A DNA stretch of 64,000 bases, taken from Oasisia sp. SBJ-2009 (Eukaryota; Annelida; Polychaeta; Sabellida; Siboglinidae). The stretch lies in NCBI GenBank assembly GCA_964017155.1, contig OZ024867.1, positions 23,384,520 to 23,448,519 on the forward strand. The letters are read 5' to 3'. Shown here piece after piece: positions 22,976 to 36,200 of the stretch (position 1 is its first letter; each line of letters starts with the position of its first letter). The position numbers and the translations under genes are program-made. The notes beneath the pieces were generated by a model, which saw only the letters and a list, made by a program, of their open reading frames with translations, did not search any database and was not told where the DNA came from.

Positions 22976-25900
22976 ATTGTACCAGTAGATATTGAATGTG
23001 GGACTGTCATATTGTACCAGTTGATATTGAATGTGGGACTGTCATATTGTACCAGTTGATATTGAATGTGGGACCCTCATATTGTACCAGTTGATATTGA
23101 ATGTGGGACCCTCATATTGTAACAGTTGATATTGAATGTGGGACCCTCATATTGTACCAGTTGATATTGAATGTGAGACTGTCATATTGTACCAGTTGAT
23201 ATTGAATGTGGGACCCTCATATTGTACCAGTTGATATTGAATGTGGGACCCTCGTATTGTACCAGTTGATATTGAATGTGGGACCCTCGTATTGTACCAG
23301 TTGATATTGAATGTGGGACCCTCATATTGTACCAGTTGATATTGAATGTGGGACCCTCATATTGTACCAGTTGATATTGAATGTGAGACTGTCATGTTGT
23401 ACCAGTTGATATTGAATGTGAGACTGTCATATTGTACCAGTTGATATTGAACGTGGAACTGTCATATTGTACCAGTTGATATTGAATGTGGGACTGTCAT
23501 ATTGTACCAGTTGATATTGAATGTGGGACCCTCATATTGTACCAGTTGATATTGAATGTGGGACCCTCGTATTGTACCAGTTGATATTGAATGTGGGACC
23601 CTCGTATTGTACCAGTTGATATTGAATGTGGGACCCTCATATTGTACCAGTTGATATTGAATGTGAGACTGTCATGTTGTACCAGTTGATATTGAATGTG
23701 GGACCCTCATATTGTACCAGTTGATATTGAATGTGAGACTGTCATATTGTACCAGTTGATATTGAATGTGGGACCCTCATATTGTACCAGTTGATATTGA
23801 ATGTGGGACCCTCATATTGTACCAGTTGATATTGAATGTGGGACTGTCATATTGTACCAGTTGATATTGAATGTGGGACCCTCATATTGTACCAGTTGAT
23901 ATTGAATGTGAGACTGTCATATTGTACCAGTTGATATTGAATGTGAGACCGTCATATTGTACCAGTTGATATTGAATGTGAAACCGTCATATTGTACCAG
24001 TTGATATTGAATGTGGGACCCTCATATTGTACCAGTTGATATTGAATGTGAGACTGTCATATTGTACCAGTTGATATTGAATGTGAGACCGTCATATTGT
24101 ACCAGTTGATATTGAATGTGGGACCCTCATATTGTACCAGTTGATATTGAATGTGAGACTGTCATATTGTACCAGTTGATATTGAATGTGAGACCGTCAT
24201 ATTGTACCAGTTGATATTGAATGTGGGACCCTCATATTGTACCAGTTGATATTGAATGTGGGAACCTCATATTGAACCAGTTGATATTGAATGTGAGACT
24301 GTCATATTGTACCAGTTGATATTGAATGTGGGACCCTCATATTGTACCAGTTGATATTGAATGTGGGACCTTCATATTGTACCAGATGATATTGAATGTG
24401 GGACTGTCATATTGTACCAGTTGATATTGAATGTGGGACCCTCATGTTGTACCAGTTGATATTGAATGTGGGACTGTCATATTGTACCAGATTATATTGA
24501 ATGTGGGACTGTCATATTGTACCAGTTGATATTGAATGTGGGACCCTCATATTGTACCAGTTGATATTGAATGTGGGGCCTTCATATTGTACCAGATGAT
24601 ATTGAATGTGAGACCGTCATATTGTACCAGTTGATATTGAATGTGAGACCGTCATATTGTACCAGTTGATATTGAATGTGGGACCCTCATATTGTACCAG
24701 TTGATATTGAATGTGAGACTGTCATATTGTACCAGTTGATATTGAATGTGAGACCGTCATATTGTACCATTTGATATTGAATGTGGGACCCTCATATTGT
24801 ACCAGTTGATATTGAATGTGAGACTGTCATATTGTACCAGTTGATATTGAATGTGGGACCCTCATATTGTACCAGTTGATATTGAATGTGAGACTGTCAT
24901 ATTGTACCAGTTGATATTGAATGTGAGACCGTCATATTGTACCAGTTGATATTGAATGTGGGACCCTCATATTGTACCAGTTGATATTGAATGTGAGACT
25001 GTCATATTGTACCAGTTGATATTGAATGTGGGACCCTCATATTGTACCAGTTGATATTGAATGTGGGACCTTCATATTGTACCAGATGATATTGAATGTG
25101 AGACCGTCATATTGTACCAGTTGATATTGAATGTGAGACCGTCATATTGTACCAGTTGATATTGAATGTGGGACCCTCATATTGTACCAGTTGATATTGA
25201 ATGTGAGACTGTCATATTGTACCAGTTGATATTGAATGTGGGACCCTCATATTGTACCAGTTGATATTGAATGTGAGACTGTCATATTGTACCAGTTGAT
25301 ATTGAATGTGAGACCGTCATATTGTACCAGTTGATATTGAATGTGGGACCCTCATATTGTACCAGTTGATATTGAATGTGAGACTGTCATATTGTACCAG
25401 TTGATATTGAATGTGGGACCCTCATATTGTACCAGTTGATATTGAATGTGGGACCTTCATATTGTACCAGATGATATTGAATGTGAGACCGTCATATTGT
25501 ACCAGTTGATATTGAATGTGAGACCGTCATATTGTACCAGTTGATATTGAATGTGGGACCCTCATATTGTACCAGTTGATATTGAATGTGAGACTGTCAT
25601 ATTGTACCAGTTGATATTGAATGTGGGACCCTCATATTGTACCAGTTGATATTGAATGTGAGACTGTCATATTGTACCAGTTGATATTGAATGTGAGACC
25701 GTCATATTGTACCAGTTGATATTGAATGTGGGACCCTCATATTGTACCAGTTGATATTGAATGTGAGACTGTCATATTGTACCAGTTGATATTGAATGTG
25801 GGACCCTCATATTGTACCAGTTGATATTGAATGTGGGACCTTCATATTGTACCAGTTGATATTGAATGTGGGACCCTCATATTGTACCAGTTGATATTGA

Positions 25901-26652
25901 ATGTGGGACCCTCATATTGTAGCAGTTGATATTGAATGTGGGACCCTCATATTGTACCAGTTGATATTGAATGTGGGACCCTCATATTGAACCAGTTGAT
26001 ATTGAATGTGAGACTGTCATATTGTACCAGTTGATATTGAATGTGGGACCCTCATATTGTACCAGTTGATATTGAATGTGGGACCCTCATATTGTACCAG
26101 TTGATATTGAATGTGAGACTGTCATATTGTACCAGTTGATATTGAATGTGGGACTGTCATATTGTACCAGTTGATATTGAATGTGGGACCCTCATATTGT
26201 ACCAGTTGATATTGAATGTGAGACTGTCATATTGTACCAGTTGATATTGAATGTGAGACCGTCATATTGTACCAGTTGATATTGAATGTGGGACCCTCAT
26301 ATTGTACCAGTTGATATTGAATGTGAGACTGTCATATTGTACCAGTTGATATTGAATGTGGGACCCTCATATTGTACCAGTTGATATTGAATGTGGGACC
26401 TTCATATTGTACCAGATGATATTGAATGTGGGACTGTCATATTGTACCAGTTGATATTGAATGTGGGACCCTCATGTTGTACCAGTTGATATTGAATGTG
26501 GGACTGTCATATTGTACCAGATTATATTGAATGTGAGACTGTCATATTGTACCAGATTATATTGAATGTGGGACTGTCATATTGTACCAGTTAATATTGA
26601 ATGTGGGACCCTCATATTGTACCAGTTGATATTGAATGTGGGACCCTCATAT
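22976..26652. repeat. satellite subfamily A, 35-bp monomer
   Basis: About 105 head-to-tail copies of a 35-bp unit: TTGATATTGAATGTG, then GGACCCTCAT or a variant, then ATTGTACCAG. The variable middle alternates among GGGACCCTCAT, GAGACTGTCAT, GAGACCGTCAT and GGGACCTTCAT, giving higher-order patterns (for example GGACCTTCAT with ACCAGATGAT recurs 385 bp apart at about 25,071 and 25,456). There is no open frame of significance. Confidence 0.97.
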
Positions 26653-26798
26653 CACGGCTTTATGCAGGATCAAATTATTGCCAGTCACATGTTTTGGTGG
26701 ACACATGGACGTTAACTGTTAAGCTAGTTTACAAACTTTCAAATTGTGCCTGATGACCTGAAATGGGCTACAAACACACATTTGACACCATTTACACT
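26653..26798 (+). mobile_element. 146-bp dispersed repeat inserted in satellite A
   Basis: Non-satellite DNA starting CACGGCTTTATGCAGGA and ending ACACCATTTACACT interrupts the 35-bp array. CTCATAT lies on both sides (26,646-26,652 and 26,799-26,805), consistent with a 7-bp target duplication. A second copy in inverse orientation lies at 39,365-39,506. It has no coding capacity, no obvious A-tail and no terminal inverted repeat. Confidence 0.8.
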
Positions 26799-27245
26799 CT
26801 CATATTGTACCAGTAGATATTGAATGTGAGACTGTCATATTGTACCAGTTGATATTGAATGTGGAACTGTCATATTGTACCAGTAGATATTGAATGTAGA
26901 ACTGTCATATTGTACCAGTAGATATGGAATGTGAGACTGTCATATTGTACCAGTTGATATTGAATGTGGAACTGTCATATTGTACCAGTAGATATTGAAT
27001 GTGAGACTGTCATATTGTACCAGTTGATATTGAATGTGGGACTGTCATATTGTACCAGTTGATATTGAATGTGAGACTGTCATATTGTACCAGTTGATAT
27101 TGAATGTGGGACTGTCATATTGTACCAGTAGATATGGAATGTGAGACTGTCATATTGGAACAGTTGTAACAGGTGGTAGTGAATGTGGCACCCTTGTATA
27201 GGACCAGTTGTATAATCAGTCTTCATTAAAGTGGAACCGTTGTGA
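26799..27245. repeat. satellite A continued, grading to subfamily B
   Basis: After the insertion the 35-bp array resumes with slightly diverged monomers (TAGATATTGAATGTGAGAC and similar) to about 27,150. About 95 bases of mixed monomers then lead into the 46-bp subfamily. Confidence 0.9.
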
Positions 27246-30200
27246 TTGTGTTAGTAGTTAATGTGGGACCCTCTTACTGGACAAGTTGTATCAGTGGTGG
27301 TTGTTATTGTGGGACCCTCTTACTGGACAAGTTGTATCAGTGGTGGTTGTTAATGTGGGATCCTCTTACTGGACAAGTTGTATCAGTGGTGGTTGTTAAT
27401 GTGGGACCCTCTTACTGGACAAGTTGTATCAGTGGTGGTTGTTAATGTGGGACCCTCTTACTGGACAAGTTGTATCAGTGGTGGTTGTTAGTGTGGGACC
27501 CTCTTACTGGACAAGTTGTATCAGTGGTGGTTGTTAGTGTGGGACCCTCTTACTGGACAAGTTGTATCAGTGGTGGTTGTTAATGTGGGACCCTCTTACT
27601 GGACAAGTTGTATCAGTGGTGGTTGTTAGTGTGGGACCCTCTTACTGGACAAGTTGTGTCAGTGGTGGTTGTTAATGTGGGACCCTCTTACTGGACAAGT
27701 TGTGTCAGTGGTGGTTGTTAATGTGGGACCCTCTTGGACAAGTTGTATCAGTGGTGGTTGTTAATGTGGGACCCTCTTGGACAAGTTGTATCAGTGGTGG
27801 TTGTTAATGTGGGACCCTCTTACTGGACAAGTTGTATCAGTGGTGGTTGTTAATGTGGGACCCTCTTACTGGACAAGTTGTATCAGTGGTGGTTGTTAAT
27901 GTGGGACCCTCTTACTGGACAAGTTGTGTCAGTGGTGGTTGTTAATGTGGGACCCTCTTACTGGACAAGTTGTGTCAGTGGTGGTTAATGTGGGACCCTC
28001 CTCTTGGACAAGTTGTGTCAGTGGTGGTTGTTAATGTGGGACCCTCTTGGACAAGTTGTGTCAGTGGTGGTTGTTATTGTGGGACCCTCTTACTGGACAA
28101 GTTGTATCAGTGGTGGTTGTTAATGTGGGATCCTCTTACTGGACAAGTTGTATCAGTGGTGGTTGTTAATGTGGGACCCTCTTACTGGACAAGTTGTATC
28201 AGTGGTGGTTGTTAGTGTGGGACCCTCTTACTGGACAAGTTGTATCAGTGGTGGTTGTTAGTGTGGGACCCTCTTACTGGACAAGTTGTATCAGTGGTGG
28301 TTGTTAATGTGGGACCCTCTTACTGGACAAGTTGTATCAGTGGTGGTTGTTAGTGTGGGACCCTCTTACTGGACAAGTTGTGTCAGTGGTGGTTGTTAAT
28401 GTGGGACCCTCTTACTGGACAAGTTGTATCAGTGGTGGTTGTTAATGTGGGACCCTCTTACTGGACAAGTTGTATCAGTGGTGGTTGTTAATGTGGGACC
28501 CTCTTACTGGACAAGTTGTGTCAGTGGTGGTTGTTAATGTGGGACCCTCTTACTGGACAAGTTGTGTCAGTGGTGGTTAATGTGGGACCCTCCTCTTGGA
28601 CAAGTTGTGTCAGTGGTGGTTGTTAATGTGGGACCCTCTTGGACAAGTTGTGTCAGTGGTGGTTGTTAATGTGGGACCCTCCTCTTGGACAAGTTGTGTC
28701 AGTGGTGGTTGTTAATGTGGGACCCTCTTGGACAAGTTGTGTCAGTGGTGGTTGTTAATGTGGGACCCTCTTGGACAAGTTGTGTCAGTGGTGGTTGTTA
28801 ATGTGGGACCCTCTTGGACAAGTTGTATCAGTGGTGGTTGTTAATGTGGGACCCTCTTACTGGACAAGTTGTATCAGTGGTGGTTGTTAATGTGGGACCC
28901 TCTTGGACAAGTTGTATCAGTGGTGGTTGTTAATGTGGGACCCTCTTACTGGACAAGTTGTATCAGTGTTGGTTGTTAATGTGGGACCCTCTTGGACAAG
29001 TTGTATCAGTGGTGGTTGTTAATGTGGGACCTTCCTCTTGGACAAGTTGTATCAGTGGTGGTTGTTAATGTGGGACCTTCCTCTTGGAGAAGTTGTATCA
29101 GTGTTGGTTGTTAATGTGGGACCTTCCTCTTGGACAAGTTGTATCAGTGGTGGTTGTTAATGTGGGACCTTCCTCTTGGACAAGTTGTATCAGTGGTGGT
29201 TGTTAATGTGGGACCTTCCTCTTGGACAAGTTGTATCAGTGGTGGTTGTTAATGTGGGACCTTCCTCTTGGACAAGTTGTATCAGTGGTGGTTGTTAATG
29301 TGGGACCTTCCTCTTGGACAAGTTGTATCAGTGGTGGTTGTTAATGTGGGACCTTCCTCTTGGACAAGTTGTATCAGTGGTGGTTGTTAATGTGGGACCT
29401 TCCTCTTGGACAAGTTGTATCAGTGGTGGTTGTTAATGTGGGACCCTCCTCTTGGACAAGTTGTATCAGTGGTGGTTGTTAATGTGGGACCCTCTTGGAC
29501 AAGTTGTATCAGTGTTGGTTGTTAATGTGGGACCTTCCTCTTGGACAAGTTGTATCAGTGGTGGTTGTTAATGTGGGACCCTGTTACTGGACAAGTTGTA
29601 TCAGTGGTGGTTGTTAATGTGGAACCCTCCTCTTGGACAAGTTGTATCAGTGTTGGTTGTTAATGTGGGACCCTCTTACTGGACAAGTTGTGTCAGTGGT
29701 GGTTGTTAATGTGGGACCTTCCTCTTGGACAAGTTGTATCAGTGGTGGTTGTTAATGTGGGACCCTCTTGGACAAGTTGTGTCAGTGGTGGTTGTTAATG
29801 TGGGACCCTCTTACTGGACAAGTTGTGTCAGTGGTGGTTGTTAATGTGGGACCTTCCTCTTGGACAAGTTGTATCAGTGGTGGTTGTTAATGTGGGACCC
29901 TCTTGGACAAGTTGTGTCAGTGGTGGTTGTTAATGTGGGACCTTCCTCTTGGACAAGTTGTATCAGTGGTGGTTGTTAATGTGGGACCCTCTTACTGGAC
30001 AAGTTGTATCAGTGGTGGTTGTTAATGTGGGACCCTCTTACTGGACAAGTTGTATCAGTGGTGGTTGTTAATGTGGGACCCTCTTACTGGACAAGTTGTA
30101 TCAGTGGTGGTTGTTAATGTGGGACCCTCTTACTGGACAAGTTGTATCAGTGGTGGTTGTTAATGTGGGACCCTCTTGGACAAGTTGTGTCAGTGGTGGT

Positions 30201-33200
30201 TGTTAATGTGGGACCCTCTTACTGGACAAGTTGTGTCAGTGGTGGTTGTTAATGTGGGACCTTCCTCTTGGACAAGTTGTATCAGTGGTGGTTGTTAATG
30301 TGGGACCCTCTTGGACAAGTTGTGTCAGTGGTGGTTGTTAATGTGGGACCTTCCTCTTGGACAAGTTGTATCAGTGGTGGTTGTTAATGTGGGACCCTCT
30401 TACTGGACAAGTTGTATCAGTGGTGGTTGTTAATGTGGGACCCTCTTACTGGACAAGTTGTATCAGTGGTGGTTGTTAATGTGGGACCCTCTTACTGGAC
30501 AAGTTGTATCAGTGGTGGTTGTTAATGTGGGACCCTCTTACTGGACAAGTTGTATCAGTGGTGGTTGTTAATGTGGGACCCTCTTGGACAAGTTGTGTCA
30601 GTGGTGGTTGTTAATGTGGGACCCTCTTACTGGACAAGTTGTATCAGTGGTGGTTGTTAATGTGGGACCCTCTTGGACAAGTTGTGTCAGTGGTGGTTGT
30701 TAATGTGGGACCCTCTTGGACAAGTTGTATCAGTGGTGGTTGTTAATGTGGGACCCTCTTACTGGACAAGTTGTATCAGTGGTGGTTGTTAATGTGGGAC
30801 CCTCTTGGACAAGTTGTATCAGTGGTGGTTGTTAATGTGGGACCCTCTTGGACAAGTTGTATCAGTGGTGGTTGTTAATGTGGGACCCTCTTACTGGACA
30901 AGTTGTATCAGTGGTGGTTGTTAATGTGGGACCCTCTTGGACAAGTTGTATCAGTGGTGGTTGTTAATGTGGGACCTTCCTCTTGGACAAGTTGTATCAG
31001 TGTTGGTTGTTAATGTGGGACCCTCTTGGACAAGTTGTATCAGTGGTGGTTGTTAATGTGGGACCCTCTTGGACAAGTTGTATCAGTGGTGGTTGTTAAT
31101 GTGGGACCTTCCTCTTGGACAAGTTGTATCAGTGTTGGTTGTTAATGTGGGACCCTCTTGGACAAGTTGTATCAGTGGTGGTTGTTAATGTGGGACCCTC
31201 TTGGACAAGTTGTATCAGTGGTGGTTGTTAATGTGGGACCTTCCTCTTGGACAAGTTGTATCAGTGGTGGTTGTTAATGTGGGACCTTCCTCTTGGACAA
31301 GTTGTATCAGTGTTGGTTGTTAATGTGGGACCCTCCTCTTGGACAAGTTGTATCAGTGTTGGTTGTTAATGTGGGACCCTCTTGGACAAGTTGTATCAGT
31401 GGTGGTTGTTAATGTGGGACCCTCCTCTTGGACAAGTTGTGTCAGTGGTGGTTGTTAATGTGGGACCTTCCTCTTGGACAAGTTGTATCGGTGGTGGTTG
31501 TTAATGTGGGACCCTCCTCTTGGACAAGTTGTATCAGTGGTGGTTGTTAATGTGGGACCTTCCTCTTGGACAAGTTGTGTCAGTGGTGGTTGTTAGTGTG
31601 GGACCCTCCTCTTGGATAAGTTGTATCAGTGGTGGTTGTTAATGTGGAACTCTCCTATTGGACAAGTTATATCAGTGGTGGTTGTTAATGTGGGACCCTC
31701 CTATTGGACAAGTTGTATCAGTGGTGGTTGTTAATGTGGGACCTTCCTCTTGGACAAATTGTATCAGTGGTGGTTGCTAATGTGGGACCCTCCTATTGGA
31801 CAAGTTGTATCAGTGGTGGTTGTTAATGTGGGACCCTCCTCTTGGACAAGTTGTGTCAGTGGTGGTTGTTAATGTGGGACCCTCTTGGACAAGTTGTGTC
31901 AGTGGTGGATGTTAATGTGGGACCCTCTTGGACAAGTTGTATCAGTGGTGGTTGTTAATGTGGGACCCTCCTCTTGGACAAGTTGTATCAGTGGTGGTTG
32001 TTAATGTGGGACCCTCTTGGACAAGTTGTATCAGTGGTGGTTGTTAATGTGGGACCATCCTCTTGGACAAGTTGTATCAGTGGTGGTTGTTAATGTGGGA
32101 CCCTCTTGGACAAGTTGTGTCAGTGGTGGTTGTTAATGTGGGACCCTCCTCTTGGACAAGTTGTGTCAGTGGTGGTTGTTAATGTGGGACCCTCTTGGAC
32201 AAGTTGTGTCAGTGGTGGTTGTTAATGTGGGACCCTCCTCTTGGACAAGTTGTGTCAGTGGTGGTTGCTAATGTGGGACCCTCTTGGACAAGTTGTGTCA
32301 GTGGTGGTTGTTAATGTGGGACCCTCTTGGACAAGTTGTATCAGTGGTGGTTGTTAATGTGGGACCCTCTTGGACAAGTTGTATCAGTGGTGGTAGTTAA
32401 TGTGGGACCCTCTTGGACAAGTTGTATCAGTGGTGGTTGTTAATGTGGGACCCTCCTCTTGGACAAGCTGTGTCAGTGGTGGTTGTTAATGTGGGACCCT
32501 CTTACTGGACAAGTTGTGTCAGTGGTGGTTGTTAATGTGGGACCCTCTTGGACAAGTTGTATCAGTGGTGGTTGTTAATGTGGGACCCTCTTGGACAAGT
32601 TGTATCAATGGTGGTTGTTAATGTGGGACCCTCTTGGACAAGTTGTGTCAGTGGTGGTTGTTAATGTGGGACCCTCTTACTGGACAAGTTGTATCAGTGG
32701 TGGTTGTTAATGTGGGACCCTCTTACTGGACAAGTTGTATCAGTGGTGGTTGTTAATGTGGGACCCTCTTGGACAAGTTGTGTCAGTGGTGGTTGTTAAT
32801 GTGGGACCCTCTTACTGGACAAGTTGTATCAGTGGTGGTTGTTAATGTGGGACCCTCTTACTGGACAAGTTGTATCAGTGGTGGTTGTTAATGTGGGACC
32901 CTCTTACTGGACAAGTTGTATCAGTGGTGGTTGTTAATGTGGGACCCTCCTCTTGGACAAGTTGTGTCAGTGGTGGTTGTTAATGTGGGACCCTCTTACT
33001 GGACAAGTTGTATCAGTGGTGGTTGTTAATGTGGGACCCTCTTACTGGACAAGTTGTATCAGTGGTGGTTGTTAATGTGGGACCCTCTTGGACAAGTTGT
33101 ATCAGTGGTGGTTGTTAATGTGGGACCCTCTTACTGGACAAGTTGTATCAGTGGTGGTTGTTAATGTGGGACCCTCTTACTGGACAAGTTGTATCAGTGG

Positions 33201-36200
33201 TGGTTGTTAATGTGGGACCCTCTTACTGGACAAGTTGTATCAGTGGTGGTTGTTAATGTGGGACCCTCTTGGACAAGTTGTATCAGTGGTGGTTGTTAAT
33301 GTGGGACCCTCTTACTGGACAAGTTGTATCAGTGGTGGTTGTTAATGTGGGACCCTCTTACTGGACAAGTTGTATCAGTGGTGGTTGTTAATGTGGGACC
33401 CTCTTACTGGACAAGTTGTATCAGTGGTGGTTGTTAATGTGGGACCCTCCTCTTGGACAAGTTGTATCAGTGGTGGTTGTTAATGTGGGACCCTCCTCTT
33501 GGACAAGTTGTATCAGTGGTGGTTGTTAATGTGGGACCCTCCCCTTGGACAAGTTGTATCAGTGGTGGTTGTTAATGTGGGACCCTCCTCTTGGACAAGT
33601 TGTATCAGTGGTGGTTGTTAATGTGGGACCCTCTTGGACAAGTTGTGTCAGTGGTGGTTGTTAATGTGGGACCCTCTTACTGGACAAGTTGTATCAGTGG
33701 TGGTTGTTAATGTGGGACCTTCCTCTTGGACAAGTTGTATCAGTGGTGGTTGTTAATGTGGGACCCTCTTGGACAAGTTGTGTCAGTGGTGGTTGTTAAT
33801 GTGGGACCCTCTTACTGGACAAGTTGTGTCAGTGGTGGTTGTTAATGTGGGACCATCCTCTTGGACAAGTTGTATCAGTGGTGGTTGTTAATGTGGGACC
33901 CTCTTACTGGACAAGTTGTATCAGTGGTGGTTGTTAATGTGGGACCATCCTCTTGGACAAGTTGTATCAGTGGTGGTTGTTAATGTGGGACCATCCTCTT
34001 GGACAAGTTGTGTCAGTGGTGGTTGTTAATGTGGGACCCTCCTCTTGGACAAGTTGTATCAGTGGTGGTTGTTAATGTGGGACCATCCTCTTGAACAAGT
34101 TGTATCAGTGGTGGTTGTTAATGTGGGACCATCCTCTTGGACAAGTTGTATCAGTGGTGGTTGTTAATGTGGGACCATCCTCTTGGACAAGTTGTGTCAG
34201 TGGTGGTTGTTAATGTGGGACCATCCTCTTGGATAAGTTGTATCAGTGGTGGTTGTTAATGTGGGACCCTCTTGGACAAGTTGTGTCAGTGGTGGTTGTT
34301 AATGTGGGACCCTCCTCTTGGACAAGTTGTATCAGTGGTGGTTGTTAATGTGGGACCCTCTTGGACAAGTTGTATCAGTGGTGGTTGTTAATGTGGGACC
34401 CTCTTGGATAAGTTGTATCAGTGGTGGTTGTTAATGTGGGACCCTCTTGGACAAGTTGTGTCAGTGGTGGTTGTTAATGTGGGACCCTCTTGGACAAGTT
34501 GTGTCAGTGGTGGTTGTTAATGTGGGACCCTCTTGGACAAGTTGTATCAGTGGTGGTTGTTAATGTGGGACCCTCCTCTTGGACAAGTTGTATCAGTGGT
34601 GGTTGTTAATGTGGGACCCTCTTGGACAAGTTGTATCAGTGGTGGTTGTTAATGTGGGACCATCCTCTTGGACAAGTTGTATCAGTGGTGGTTGTTAATG
34701 TGGGACCCTCTTGGACAAGTTGTGTCAGTGGTGGTTGTTAATGTGGGACCATCCTCTTGGACAAGTTGTATCAGTGGTGGTTGTTAATGTGGGACCATCC
34801 TCTTGGACAAGTTGTATCAGTGGTGGTTGTTAATGTGGGACCGTCCTCTTGGACAAGTTGTATCAGTGGTGGTTGTTAATGTGGGACCCTCTTGGACAAG
34901 TTGTATCAGTGGTGGTTGTTAATGTGGGACCATCCTCTTGGACAAGTTGTATCAGTGGTGGTTGTTAATGTGGGACCCTCTTGGACAAGTTGTGTCAGTG
35001 GTGGTTGTTAATGTGGGACCCTCCTCTTGGACAAGTTGTGTCAGTGGTGGTTGTTAATGTGGGACCCTCTTGGACAAGTTGTGTCAGTGGTGGTTGTTAA
35101 TGTGGGACCCTCCTCTTGGACAAGTTGTGTCAGTGGTGGTTGCTAATGTGGGACCCTCTTGGACAAGTTGTGTCAGTGGTGGTTGTTAATGTGGGACCCT
35201 CTTGGACAAGTTGTATCAGTGGTGGTTGTTAATGTGGGACCCTCTTGGACAAGTTGTATCAGTGGTGGTAGTTAATGTGGGACCCTCTTGGACAAGTTGT
35301 ATCAGTGGTGGTTGTTAATGTGGGACCCTCCTCTTGGACAAGCTGTGTCAGTGGTGGTTGTTAATGTGGGACCCTCTTACTGGACAAGTTGTGTCAGTGG
35401 TGGTTGTTAATGTGGGACCCTCTTGGACAAGTTGTATCAGTGGTGGTTGTTAATGTGGGACCCTCTTGGACAAGTTGTATCAATGGTGGTTGTTAATGTG
35501 GGACCCTCTTGGACAAGTTGTGTCAGTGGTGGTTGTTAATGTGGGACCCTCTTACTGGACAAGTTGTATCAGTGGTGGTTGTTAATGTGGGACCCTCTTA
35601 CTGGACAAGTTGTATCAGTGGTGGTTGTTAATGTGGGACCCTCTTGGACAAGTTGTGTCAGTGGTGGTTGTTAATGTGGGACCCTCTTACTGGACAAGTT
35701 GTATCAGTGGTGGTTGTTAATGTGGGACCCTCTTACTGGACAAGTTGTATCAGTGGTGGTTGTTAATGTGGGACCCTCTTACTGGACAAGTTGTATCAGT
35801 GGTGGTTGTTAATGTGGGACCCTCCTCTTGGACAAGTTGTGTCAGTGGTGGTTGTTAATGTGGGACCCTCTTACTGGACAAGTTGTATCAGTGGTGGTTG
35901 TTAATGTGGGACCCTCTTACTGGACAAGTTGTATCAGTGGTGGTTGTTAATGTGGGACCCTCTTGGACAAGTTGTATCAGTGGTGGTTGTTAATGTGGGA
36001 CCCTCTTACTGGACAAGTTGTATCAGTGGTGGTTGTTAATGTGGGACCCTCTTACTGGACAAGTTGTATCAGTGGTGGTTGTTAATGTGGGACCCTCTTA
36101 CTGGACAAGTTGTATCAGTGGTGGTTGTTAATGTGGGACCCTCTTGGACAAGTTGTATCAGTGGTGGTTGTTAATGTGGGACCCTCTTACTGGACAAGTT

